Part shown: piece after piece, positions 1 to 9,920 of the stretch
Numbering within the stretch: the stretch's first letter is position 1
Layout: every line of letters begins with the position of its first letter
Notes under the pieces: model-generated
Database searches by the model: none
The model's input: only the letters and a program-made list of their open reading frames with translations
Told to the model about the DNA's origin: nothing
DNA from: Dirofilaria immitis
Taxonomy: Eukaryota > Nematoda > Chromadorea > Rhabditida > Onchocercidae
DNA: 64,000 bases
Direction: 5' to 3'
Assembly (NCBI GenBank): GCA_024305405.1
Contig: JAKNDB010000087.1
Coordinates: 7,690,501 to 7,754,500, forward strand
Program-made: the position numbers and the translations under genes

Positions 1-121
1 AAGATGCTGTGTGATATGATCGCTGAGATTTCTCATATCCGCTGTTACCATTTCTTATGTCAGTCTGGAAGAACGGATCTGTTACGCATCTATTTGTCGA
101 TCGATTTTCTAATTCTTGTAA

Positions 122-348
122 TCAGTGATCCAGACGGATTGACATATTGAGTTGTGGGATAAGCCAATAAAGGCTGCGAAAAAGTCGGCAGTCTTCATCT
201 TTTCTATTTTGTTTTGATGATAGCTTGACGCTGTCACTCGCTTCATCAATTTCTTTTTCATTTTCGGTGGTAGTCATCTGCTCTCGAGTAACGATGACGT
301 CAAATACACTCTTTGTTTCATCAAATGTTGCTTCAAAAATATTACGTT
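122..348 (-). CDS. terminal exon of an unrecognised gene
   Basis: Reading the minus strand from a TTTTAAG acceptor (exon start near 348) gives about 75 codons without a stop, ending TGA at 122-124. The peptide is acidic in the middle (MTTTENEKEIDEASDS, from an ATG at 277) and ends in a hydrophobic and basic stretch (SLYWLIPQLNMSIRLDH). Codon usage looks coding, but I do not recognise the family. Upstream exons should lie between 350 and about 1,500; an 81-codon minus-strand ORF at 506-751 could hold part of one, but no clean donor and acceptor pair ties it to this exon. If the gene is real it is divergent from the SLC3A gene that starts at 1608. Confidence 0.4.
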
Positions 349-1607
349 CTTAAAATGCATCATCCTCATTCTCTTTTATGAAAAAATGTTAAATATCTGT
401 ACTTCAAGATTCAATTATTGCATGATTAAAAAGTTCATCTATCAAAATATAATTCACGTATTGTGTTAAATTGAATGCCAACAACTTTTTCATATGATAT
501 TTGTTTCACATGACCGTGAGCTCTATTATCGATTGCGGCCATGTTTTATTGATATTGGATTGAAAGCAGACTGTTGCAAATATCGTAGCTATCTCCTTTT
601 TCTGAATTTTTTTCGAATTTCCCCTTCTGATCTTTCCGTCGTGTCGTGAGACGTTGTAAAGGCATTCACTCGTCGACGTGGTTTTAGTGGACATAAAACT
701 TACGAGAGAAAAGATTAATTTGTAGTTAGTTATGGGCCTTAACCTGATCACTGCTATAATCTATCTTTAATCTTTCGTGGTGGACGAAGTTCCGCTACTG
801 TCGTCCTTTCTGTTCTCTTTGCTTCTTTCTTTCGTAATATGTAAAGAGGTAAAGCATTGCGTTTTTCAATTCCTACATGTACAATTTAATTTCAAAATGA
901 ATTGAAAATAATTTGCATGAATAATATGAGATGGCTTATTTCTCTTGTTTATCATTATGAATCTTTTTTCAATTGCCACTCATTAGTTGTAGTAATTTTG
1001 ATATATCAATATCATATGCCATCCTCGATTATTGAATTAATTTTGCTCCATCTCTCGACACATCATATTGTCGCTTAATTGTGTAATTTCACATAAGATC
1101 TTACCATGGATTATGGTCTACAATCTTCATTATTTTTGATCTATCGATTCTAGTAATCTTCATAGTCTCTTTGCTTAATCGAACTTTGCCATTCCGAAGC
1201 TTTTATTGACATAGTATCCCATTACTTTTCTACGTACACTCCTTCACACATTGTGAACTTCATAGATTTGCTTTATAACTTCTCTATTTTTCCAAGTGAG
1301 TCTGCCGAAGCAGTGCTATTTGTGTATTGGTAATGCTCGGTGAAATAAGCTGGAAAAGAAGATAAAGATATACAGTATACACATACACACACACGCATAT
1401 ATATATACACATACCTACTAACACACACACATATATGTACACACGAGACAAGTTTAACTACGTTTTTTTTGACTGTAGAGAAGCAGATGTGTAAATGAAC
1501 GACATCCTAAAAAGCACAGCACACTGAGAACAACGAATAATTTGTTTTCAATCAATTCTGTTTTGCCATTTTCATTGAGCGAGTTGGCGTAATTTTCAAA
1601 CGACGTT
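349..1607. other. divergent intergenic / 5' region
   Basis: Mostly AT-rich non-coding sequence between the minus-strand exon at the window edge and the plus-strand SLC3A start. It holds an impure CA/TA microsatellite at about 1379-1443. A pyrimidine tract followed by TGTAG near 1465-1480 could be a splice or trans-splice acceptor in the 5' UTR of the SLC3A gene; that is inference. No other gene is supported. Confidence 0.4.
1379..1443. repeat. CA/TA-rich microsatellite
   Basis: Imperfect run of ACAC and ATAT units in the 5' flank of the SLC3A gene. Confidence 0.8.
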
Positions 1608-4600
1608 ATGGAAGGCGACTTATTGCCAGGTCCTCAGGGAAAGATACCCAAAATGTATGAAGTGGACAAAGAACGGCACACGGAAAGCTATATTACTGCA
1701 ATTCGCGGACATTACCTTAAGGTTCAAGTTGAACTTGTTCTATGTTTCATTAGGCTGATAATTGGCGTTAAATTTCTTTAATTTTTAAACCAGCAGAAAA
1801 TTGAAACGCCAGTCCTCAATCAACATTATATGAATAGTTTTCTTCATGCTTATCAAATCAGAACTTCTCCGCTGTTCAAGTTTAATCAGTGAGACTATTG
1901 ATTTGAATTGTCTCAGAACAATTTTTGGTTTGATCTTTCTGAATAAAAAAGAAACTTGCGCATATGATTGATTGAAATGTAAAGCAGAACATAATTTTCC
2001 TGCAAGTTATGTCATTTGTCATCAGTGAGAAGCTCTAAGTTGTGCATATGAAATAAATGAAATAATTTAGATCTTCAGAGATATTGGAATATTTTAGCTC
2101 TTTAGTTCTCTAATGAGATCTTAGCAAAATTTTAATTGATTGTTTCTTGGACTAATTTGTTTTTATGACTTGATCTTCATACTAATCGATGCAGGACACA
2201 AAAATGGTTCCTGTGGATGATGCAAAAAACCTTCCAACTACGTGCCTCGTCGCCTCTTCTTGAGCAGACGGAACGAACAGACAAATTTAGGTATACTATT
2301 GCAGAAATGGAACGATATAGAAACGATCCGTTTTGGAAAACACTGCGGTTTGTCATTTCCTTCCTAGTACTTTCATTATGGCTACTTAGTCCAAACATCT
2401 CTCTCTCTTTGTTAAAAATATTTCTGAATATCTTCACATCCTTATCATTTGAATGAGCTGATGACTCGAATCCCCTTGTTACTTATTTTTCGAATTTAAT
2501 TTATAAATATAGTTTTATATCAGGGTATGATCTGACTGCTGACTGCTAGCATTGCAAGCTTATTTTATGTCTCATGCAGATTGTCTCCATTATGCGTACA
2601 GCACTCGCGAAGTCGCTATGAAATTAATAGTTGATTCTGATTAATGGATACTCTCTCTCTCTCTCTCTCTCTCTCTCCTTCATTTTTTAAGTCCTGAAGC
2701 TGGTTTTTATTTGTAATAACAAAAAGCAGTTTCTAAACTTTAAATTTGTTAAAATCGAAATCTACCACAGATGGTTGCTGTTCATCTTGTTTTGGTTATT
2801 ATGGGTTTTGATGTTTCTGGTCGCTATTCTTATCGTTATTCTCAGCCCAAGCTGTGTTCCGAAAGCAGTACCAAATTGGTGGCAAAGTGCCATTGTGTAT
2901 CAAGTGAATGACTTTTATGACTTTTACAAATCTATTCCAGTAATACTTATTATATCCCTAATAAAATGTGAATTTGCTAATTTTCCTTAGTATTAAGGGA
3001 GTTTATTAAGGTTTTTTATAATCGAAATTAATTTCACAATGGTATTGTAACGGAATAAGTTGTTTGCAAGTTTTTAAAGATTTGGACACCATCGTTCCAA
3101 GATTCGGATGGGAATGGTGTTGGTGATTTCACTGGTCTTACCAATCGTCTCGAGAATTTGCGGCGTTTGGGTATCCAGGTTGTATGGCTCAATCCGTTTT
3201 TACTTTCTGATGATTTCAATGATGCAGTTCGAGATCATCTCGCTGTTGATCCAAAATTAGGTACAAATGATGATGCGTACAAATTGATCGATACCGTTCA
3301 TGATAAAGGTCGGTACTGTAATATGCTTATTAATCATTTTATTAGTAAGGAAGTTGACATATGTATTGAATAGATAAAATGTAGCATAAAAAAATAAATG
3401 CAAGTTAGTTAGCCTTATTGCAGAAATGAAAATTGTGATAAGCTTACCAGTGAGTACCACATCAAAAGACCACATGTGGTATCGTCGAAGTTCGCAAGCA
3501 AGCTTAGAAGAATATGCTAACTTTTCCAATTATTACCATTGGTGGAATGCCGAAAAGGGCAGTCTCTTCATGTCAAAACATAAAAACTTCTCCTACATGC
3601 ATTACAAAAATCGATCTGATTGGCCTATTCTGAATTGGCAGAGTGGTTCTGTTCGTCAAGATATGTTTGTAAGTTTCATTGTATGATTTAAAATCAAGTT
3701 TATTATTACTATGAGGCTTAAGTTAATTATATTTCATCAGTAGCTGTGCCGAAGGCTACTTTTTCTAGATTTACTATTTCATTTTTCGATGTTAGATTTT
3801 CATACTTCCTTATGTTTGAATCATTGAATCATGTGTTGCATATTGAGAAGAGTAAGAAGATAAAGAAGATAAAAAATCTGAGAGATTACTTATTTTTTAG
3901 TTGATTTATTTGTAGAATATAATGTCATATTGATAGATAAAGGTATCGATGGCTTTTGTCTGAATGGAATCGAATATCTTGCCCGCATGAAATCTGGATC
4001 TCTAGCTGTTTGTTTGTGTATTTGTTTCAAATGCCATATTTCGAAGAAAAGAAAACTCTAAAAATCGAGGAACCCAAGTTTTAATTCTAATTTTGAACTG
4101 CTAAATTTTATTCCATTTTATGCTTCAGATTTCCTCTTCCTTAATTCAAGACATTCATATTTTCGTACGATTTGTTTGTTTAGGATTGGTCACGTATTAT
4201 AGATATTCTTCGCGACATCAGGAATCATGTGGATACTTACGTGGAAAAAACTCCGTTACTAAAACTAAGCACATGTGAGAGAATATTAAACTAATTCACA
4301 GCAGTTATAAGTCGTCATAGTTCATTCCTTCACTGTTTAAGCATCAGTTGACTTCTAGATAAAAAGCATTTTTATACCTTCGGAATTCACAAAATTCATT
4401 TTCTTCGATGTATTCCTGTAATTACAAAGAAATAAAAATTGATTTCCAGTGTATTATTTGCTACGCGTGATAATGCAAATGAAAACGAAAAGAAGGAACT
4501 GATTCTAAGTGGGCTAGATTCAGTGATCAGTTACGAACTAGGGAGCATTGGAAAAGATAGTAAGATTTGTCATCTTACTGAAGGTAATATCGCTGGGTGT

Positions 4601-6112
4601 ATTCATGAAATACTTACTGAACTGATGCATTTTCATGCGACAAAAATATCTCTGCAATGTGGGAGGTAATTTTATTTTTGATTTTGTAAAACGATTAATT
4701 TTGTAATACTTTTCATATCATGGGTCAGTACTTTGTTGGCATTCTCGTCCTCAGGAACACTGTGTCTAAATCATATTAGTGTGTTATGCTTTGGAATATA
4801 ATGATTTTACATTAGGCGATTATCGACAATACGGAAATGACAATAATGAAAATTTCTAGCAATCGCTTTTTGTACGAAGATTTTGTTTTTTTCAAACCAT
4901 GATTTGGTTAGTTACGTAAGGATTATTGTTTTTCTCATTCATGTCATGTGCTATTTTGATATTTTTCGGATATCGAATTGATAATGGAATAAATCTAATT
5001 GCAGTTTGGTAACCCACAACTCTCTAGGATAGCTTCTCGTGTAAAATCACAGCAGCAAGCCGAGTTGTTAAGCATGTTGCAACTACTTTTACCTGGTACT
5101 AACAGTATCTATTATGGCGATGAGATCGGAATGCTGGATTTACCAGTTGAAAAATCAGTAAGATTCTGTTTTATTTTTTCTACAGAACGTTTCCAAGTCC
5201 TATGAAGTATTTTTTTGTAGGTCCCAGTCCAGAGAGGTGCTATGCAGTGGGATGATTCTGCCAATGCTGGATTTTCAAGTGCCGTGTCATCAGTTATCCC
5301 TGTTCATCCCAATTTTATAAGCAATAACTGGGCTGTAAGTTCTTTTGGTTTTATTAGTTAAAATATAGATATTATAGAAAATTCATCTTCATTAGAAGTA
5401 CAATTAATATCGCGACAGCATGCAATATGATTGCCAAGTTTATGCGACCGTGTATACTCCCTGAAGGAAAAAATGGTTGAGAACCATAGTAACAAACCTG
5501 TAAAACTGACAAAACCGTAACATTCCAAGCATTTCAGGACAATAAATTTCGGAATTTAGTCGTATTATAGAAAATGATATTGTAAATTTAGAAGCAGTAT
5601 ACTTCTGAACGCTCACATCTAAAGACGTTCCAAAAATGGCTCGATTGAGAAAAAGTGATGAAACACTTAATTCTGGAGGTATTATTATTGGACAACTGAC
5701 GAACAGTTCCTTCACGATTATGAGATATCCTGACAACGAGAATACTCTTACTAGAAATGTAATTATATACTGTCTGATGGAAACAAAAATCCGATACTTA
5801 TTCAATACTTGATATTTATTTTGACGAATTTATAAACAAATCTCCGATTATTCGAATGTAATTTATTTATTTGTATCGAATATGCTCAATTATTTTCAGA
5901 GTTATTTGGGAATGTTTAATTTTGGCGAAAGTAAGATGGAATTGCCAATTCGGAAATCAAATATTGTGGAAAATAAGGAAATACATCGGGCAATGGTAAT
6001 CGCATCTACTAGTAATGCAGAGCAATACTATTATCGTCAAATAATCGATCTCAGCAGTGGTATTGCCACAATACCACCTGAACAAGGTGTCATATTTAAA
6101 TTCATCTTTTGA
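1608..6112 (+). CDS. atgp: SLC3A/4F2hc-type amino-acid transporter heavy chain
   Basis: Type II membrane glycoprotein that partners a light-chain amino-acid permease at the cell surface. Exons inferred: 1608-1721, 2195-2347, 2771-2903, 3080-3308, 3424-3668, 3916-4007, 4184-4274, 4450-4665, 5005-5157, 5221-5334, 5592-5758, 5900-6112. Order: cytosolic tail, RNDPFWKTLR just before the single membrane span (WLLFILFWLLWVLMFLV), a Cys in SPSCVPKAVPNWW at the position of the 4F2hc light-chain disulfide, then an alpha-amylase-like domain (DSDGNGVGDF, NPQLSRIASR, GDEIGM) and a short beta tail ending GVIFKFIF. The amylase nucleophile Asp is replaced: DGFCLN has Asn, as expected of a non-catalytic heavy chain. 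Five single-base homopolymer discrepancies break the frame (see findings). Family call is firm; some junctions are less so. Confidence 0.88.
2648..2678. repeat. (CT)n microsatellite
   Basis: About 15 CT units inside the second intron of the SLC3A gene. Confidence 0.9.
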
Positions 6113-7092
6113 TCTTTATATTTATATTTTAAAGAGGTGAACAGTTTTTTGGACTTTCTTGCAGAAGAATAACTTTTTGTGTTTTCAATTATTATTTCGA
6201 ATTTTAATAAATCATGGAATTGATTATTCCACTACAACATACAATATATTATATTTGGATGCGATCACTGATTTTAATAAGAAGGGATATAAAAATATGT
6301 GGAGACCAAGTCTGATCAACGTCAGACATTTGCATCCTTTGCCATTCCTGAAAAATGATAGATAAATTCAATTAATTTTCAATTTTTGACCGTATACGAT
6401 GACGTATAAATAACGAATTCTTTTAAAATAATGATTGAAATAACTACCATGGATATTCAACATCTTGTTCCTCACAAAACATGCAATGGTGATCAAGAGG
6501 ATAATGAATATAACGATCACAACAATGATGAAGACCCAAGAATGTACACTGTAATTTTTATGCTAATTTTATGACGATTTTCTGATAGGATAAGAATATC
6601 CATATATTGAAATTTCGTGTCAACCTTCAGCTAATAGAAAGGATCATTCGTTTACTTCGTTAAGACTCTTTATTCTCAAAGAAATGAAACCTATTTGTGA
6701 GTTAAGGAATTTACTAAACAATACAGACAATTATGATACCTGTCGCACTGATACACGTGGAGATCAAATGTATTTCGAACCAACAATTCGGTCATTATGT
6801 GTTCATCATATCCCACTTGGCGACAGTCAAAAATACATTCATGGTTACACATGCTATGTGTGTGTACATCTCGATAATTTTGAAAATAAAGCTTATAGAG
6901 GAGTTGAATGCCGCTTGATTTTGATTCTTTTATGGAATAAGCAGGCATCCTGAGAGCAGAATAGTCACCACAAAACGCTGGATTCATACCTACCATCTTA
7001 AAAAGTTTTTGAAAGAATTTTCATGTTATCAATCCTTATACTGCTTTAAGCGAGAAAATGAAACTGATTAAAAACAGAAAGTTTATTGTTTT
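6113..7092. other. intergenic, SLC3A 3' side
   Basis: Region between the SLC3A stop codon and the 3' end of the minus-strand membrane-protein gene, so both genes converge here. Several ORFs of 60-100 codons exist on both strands (6159-6365, 6684-6953, 6691-6996) but none shows a recognisable domain or consistent splice context. Nothing else seen. Confidence 0.4.
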
Positions 7093-8191
7093 TCATATCT
7101 TAGATTTTACCTTGCTTTCTTTTATTCTCCTCTTTCTATATAAAGTTTAGAAAATAAAATAAATTTCTTCAGAGAAAGAGTTGTGCGTAGAATAGTGCAA
7201 ACCTCAACATCATAATAGTTAATCCGAAGATTGGTATCCAGAGGCATATTATTGGGAAGCTTCTGAATACGCCTTGCCTCCGAAGAAAGGATCTGTAAGT
7301 TTCGCAATTCGAAAGACGAGATTCTTGAGCACTGCTGCGAGCAATACTGTAAAAAATACAAATGTAAAATATATCGTTTGGTCCAAGCAAAAAGTACTTT
7401 CCTGACATTTCTAAGCTGAAATAGTAAACAGTTAATACTGACAGCAAGGGTATAAATGTGCTGAATAAGTCAGATGTGCCGTCATTAAAAATGATCTGTG
7501 CTTGAGGAAATTTGCGAACTTGCCTTATTGCATATATTAGTAGAAAAGCAAAAGAGTTTCTGCTGATATATGCCACATTTCTAAAATGAATCTAGATCTT
7601 TTCAAATTCTTTTATGACATTTCAAGAAATATGAAGAGATTATCCGTTAGACTGAAAGAGGGCTCTCAGTGAATGCGTTCACAAACTACTTGATCAGACA
7701 AAGTTGCATTCATTGTGTTATTTCATCCTGTTCTATCGGCGCTTGTAGAATAACGTAAGCGAAATAGCGCCATTCTCAACATTGAAAGTATGAACATTAT
7801 AACTCACATGAAAAGATTTTTAAGCTTAACTGCTGTTTGTAGAATATTGCAGCAGCATCGAGGTAGTACTGCGATAGATTAGATGAAATTATCAAACTAG
7901 ATTTAAAAACTCCAGAATCTGTAAGGTTCCGGATCAACTGAAGCAATTAACATTCCGCGATTTCTCTTTTACTGAGCAGCGAGAAATCAACGTTAAATCG
8001 GCAAATGTAAGTTTGAAAGCTTACACTTGCCGATTTAACACTAACTTTGGTAGAAAGAAAGAACTGCTCCGATTCTTCAGGAAGCCTTGATGTGAACGTC
8101 CAATTACTATGCCTAATTCAGCTAGCACAATCGTCACGAGAAAAAACGAAACACAGATAATGCACGGAGTAATCGTGAACCATCCACTCAT
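7093..8191 (-). CDS. unidentified multi-pass membrane protein
   Basis: I do not recognise this family. The three 3' exons fit together in phase: 7398-7580, 7203-7346 and 7093-7135 (GT-AG introns of about 50 and 67 bp). They encode hydrophobic segments (around NSFAFLLIYAI, FIPLLSVLTVYYF and PIICLWIPIFGLTIMML) and a lysine-rich end, RKRRIKESKVKSKI, which would face the cytosol in an ER-type membrane protein. A likely first exon starts at ATG 8191 with MSGWFTITP followed by a membrane span (IICVSFFLVTIVLAELGIVI). A middle exon near 7808-7870 (YYLDAAAIFYKQQLSLKIF) is plausible, but its phases do not join cleanly, as in other genes here with homopolymer slips. The 5' half of the model is uncertain. 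Confidence 0.5.
7992..8039. repeat. inverted repeat / hairpin
   Basis: Arms of about 21 nt (7992-8012 and 8019-8039; core GTTAAATCGGCAA pairs with TTGCCGATTTAAC) match at all but about two positions around a 6-nt loop. It lies in the presumed first intron of the membrane-protein gene. Confidence 0.85.
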
Positions 8192-8593
8192 CGCTTATCT
8201 AATATCAATAGCGTCACGAACATTCCCACTCACTACTTATTTCCTTTAAATATTCAAATTTCAAAGCAATGTGGTTCCCCGCCGATTGGTCTGAAACAAT
8301 TGAAACTATCCTATAGCGATTGCAGTAACACAATGATACATAAATATCATGAAAATGTTGAGAATTCATTAGGATTTGTTTTATATTAGTTGTACGAGTA
8401 CTGTTGTAGTCTTAAATCATGTCGTGCTGTAACCGTTCATGAGTTTGTGTTGAGCAATTATATGCAATCAATGTGGTTAGCGTTTGATTTGGATGATATA
8501 CAATTGGATAGAATAGTACGTGGTGTTGTGGATGAAGTTTAGACAAGCGTTTATTGATGATGATTGAATATTTATTTTAAAGAAGTGGTCGAA
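8192..8593. other. divergent promoter region
   Basis: About 400 bp between the start of the minus-strand membrane-protein gene and the eL42 ribosomal protein start; probably shared 5' control sequence. No distinct motif could be assigned. Confidence 0.35.
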
Positions 8594-9323
8594 ATGGTCA
8601 ACGTTCCAAAAACGCGGCGAACATTTTGTGATGGCAAATGCCGTCGACATACAATGCATAAAGTAACTCAATATAAAAAGGCAAGGAATCGAGACTTGCG
8701 CAGGGTAATTATTATTTTTAGTAATTCTTGATGAAGATGTGTTACCCGATGGTTTTGATGTAAATGTCATTCTGCATGCTTTATGGGCGCACTGTTGTGA
8801 TTAATGATTCTGCATCAAAAAATAAAGAATGCTATTCGAGTGCCGTCGATATATTTATCATTATGTTTTTACTTTTAGGTAGACGACGCTATGACTCCAA
8901 ACAAAAAGGTTTTGGTGGTCAGACGAAGCCCATTTTCAGGAAAAAGCAAAAACAACGAAGAAAATTGTTTTGAGAATGGAATGTACAGAATGTAAGCACC
9001 GAAAACAATTACCAATTAAGCGATGCAAACATTTTGAGCTAGGTGGTCAAAAGAAAACACGTGGACAGGTATATTGTAGAGTCATTTACACTTATTACTT
9101 GATTTTTGGGTCATGCTTGGAAGTACTTATTTTTGTTGTTAAAGTATAAAAAGAGGGTGTCGGGAGGGATAAGGAGGAGTATAATATTAGGAAATTAATT
9201 TATCACTATATTTAGTTCTTGATAAATGGATTAAGTTATTCTTGAAATTGAAATTTTACTTTTCATGTATTCACTTGGTTTTTCTTTCGTAATTTTATTT
9301 CTTTTCAGGTTATTCAGTTCTAA
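8594..9323 (+). CDS. RPL36A: 60S ribosomal protein eL42 (L36A/L44)
   Basis: Cytosolic large-subunit protein of the ribosomal E-site region. Three exons: 8594-8704, 8879-9069 and 9309-9323. The start [16 protein letters not shown] is the family N-terminus; the zinc-binding cysteines are visible as C..GKC in exon 1 and MECTEC plus [10 protein letters not shown] in exon 2; the last exon encodes VIQF and the stop, exactly the family end. About 105 residues, as expected. Two single G residues appear to be missing: at GG 8680-8681 (restoring it gives the expected KKGKES) and after 8946 (restoring it gives [15 protein letters not shown]). The gene keeps its introns, so it is not a processed pseudogene. 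Confidence 0.93.
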
Positions 9324-9920
9324 GAAAAAAATAAATCTGTTTATGGCCATTGTTTTCATGTTGATGTTGTAATGTACTTCAAAACGAGTAAAAATTTTGT
9401 TATATGTTTTTATTAAAGCAAGGTGTTTACAACAAGTGTTCACGCTATTGCATCTGGTGACCTTTTGCTATGAATTCATTATCACTTTTGAGATCCTTGT
9501 AGCAAAATAATAATACAAAAGTTGTTCGTTTTAATGGAATACATCATTACCTGTACATGTGTCATTTCTCCAAAAAAATTTATGAATAGACGTATATAGG
9601 ATGTTGTATGTTTTGTCGTTTGGTCGAGTATGAATCTGAGGGATCTATAATTTAAATGATGTGTTCTTTTCTCATATTTCTATTAGGAGGAGTGGGTAGA
9701 GATATTGGTCTCCCTGTTTTATTTTTTTCCCTGAGATGCTTTGAATATCCGAAATCGATGCATTAGTTCTCTAATTATCGAAAATCTATAATGGGTGAAT
9801 CTTAGACCCATTATAGACCGAAAATCGTAGAGCTGTGGCAAATATACTACTGAACATCCGCAGGAGGATGGTGAGTAACATATTATCTATAATAGAGCTA
9901 TGATTCATTCACTTCTACAG
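9324..9920. other. intergenic, eL42 to nibrin
   Basis: AT-rich, non-coding. An AATAAA hexamer lies just after the eL42 stop, near 9330. A perfect 12-bp hairpin (9785-9817) lies close to the following gene. No ORF of note. Confidence 0.4.
9785..9817. repeat. perfect 12-bp hairpin
   Basis: TCTATAATGGGT at 9785-9796 is the exact reverse complement of ACCCATTATAGA at 9806-9817, with a 9-nt loop. It sits about 100 bp upstream of the first nibrin exon I could support. Confidence 0.85.

Noticed and set aside
5440..5805. 121-codon minus-strand ORF
   Set aside because: It is antisense to an SLC3A exon whose plus-strand frame (QLTNSSFTIMRYPDNENTL) fits the family.
1608..6112. SLC3A gene as a true pseudogene
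   Set aside because: All lesions are one-base changes in homopolymers and the same signature affects the essential eL42 gene, so assembly error is the simpler reading; not proven.
6684..6996. Overlapping ORFs of 89 and 101 codons on opposite strands
   Set aside because: No domain, no convincing codon pattern, and neither joins any splice model.
8594..9323. eL42 as a retro-copied pseudogene
   Set aside because: The copy has two introns with proper GT-AG ends, so it was not made from mRNA.
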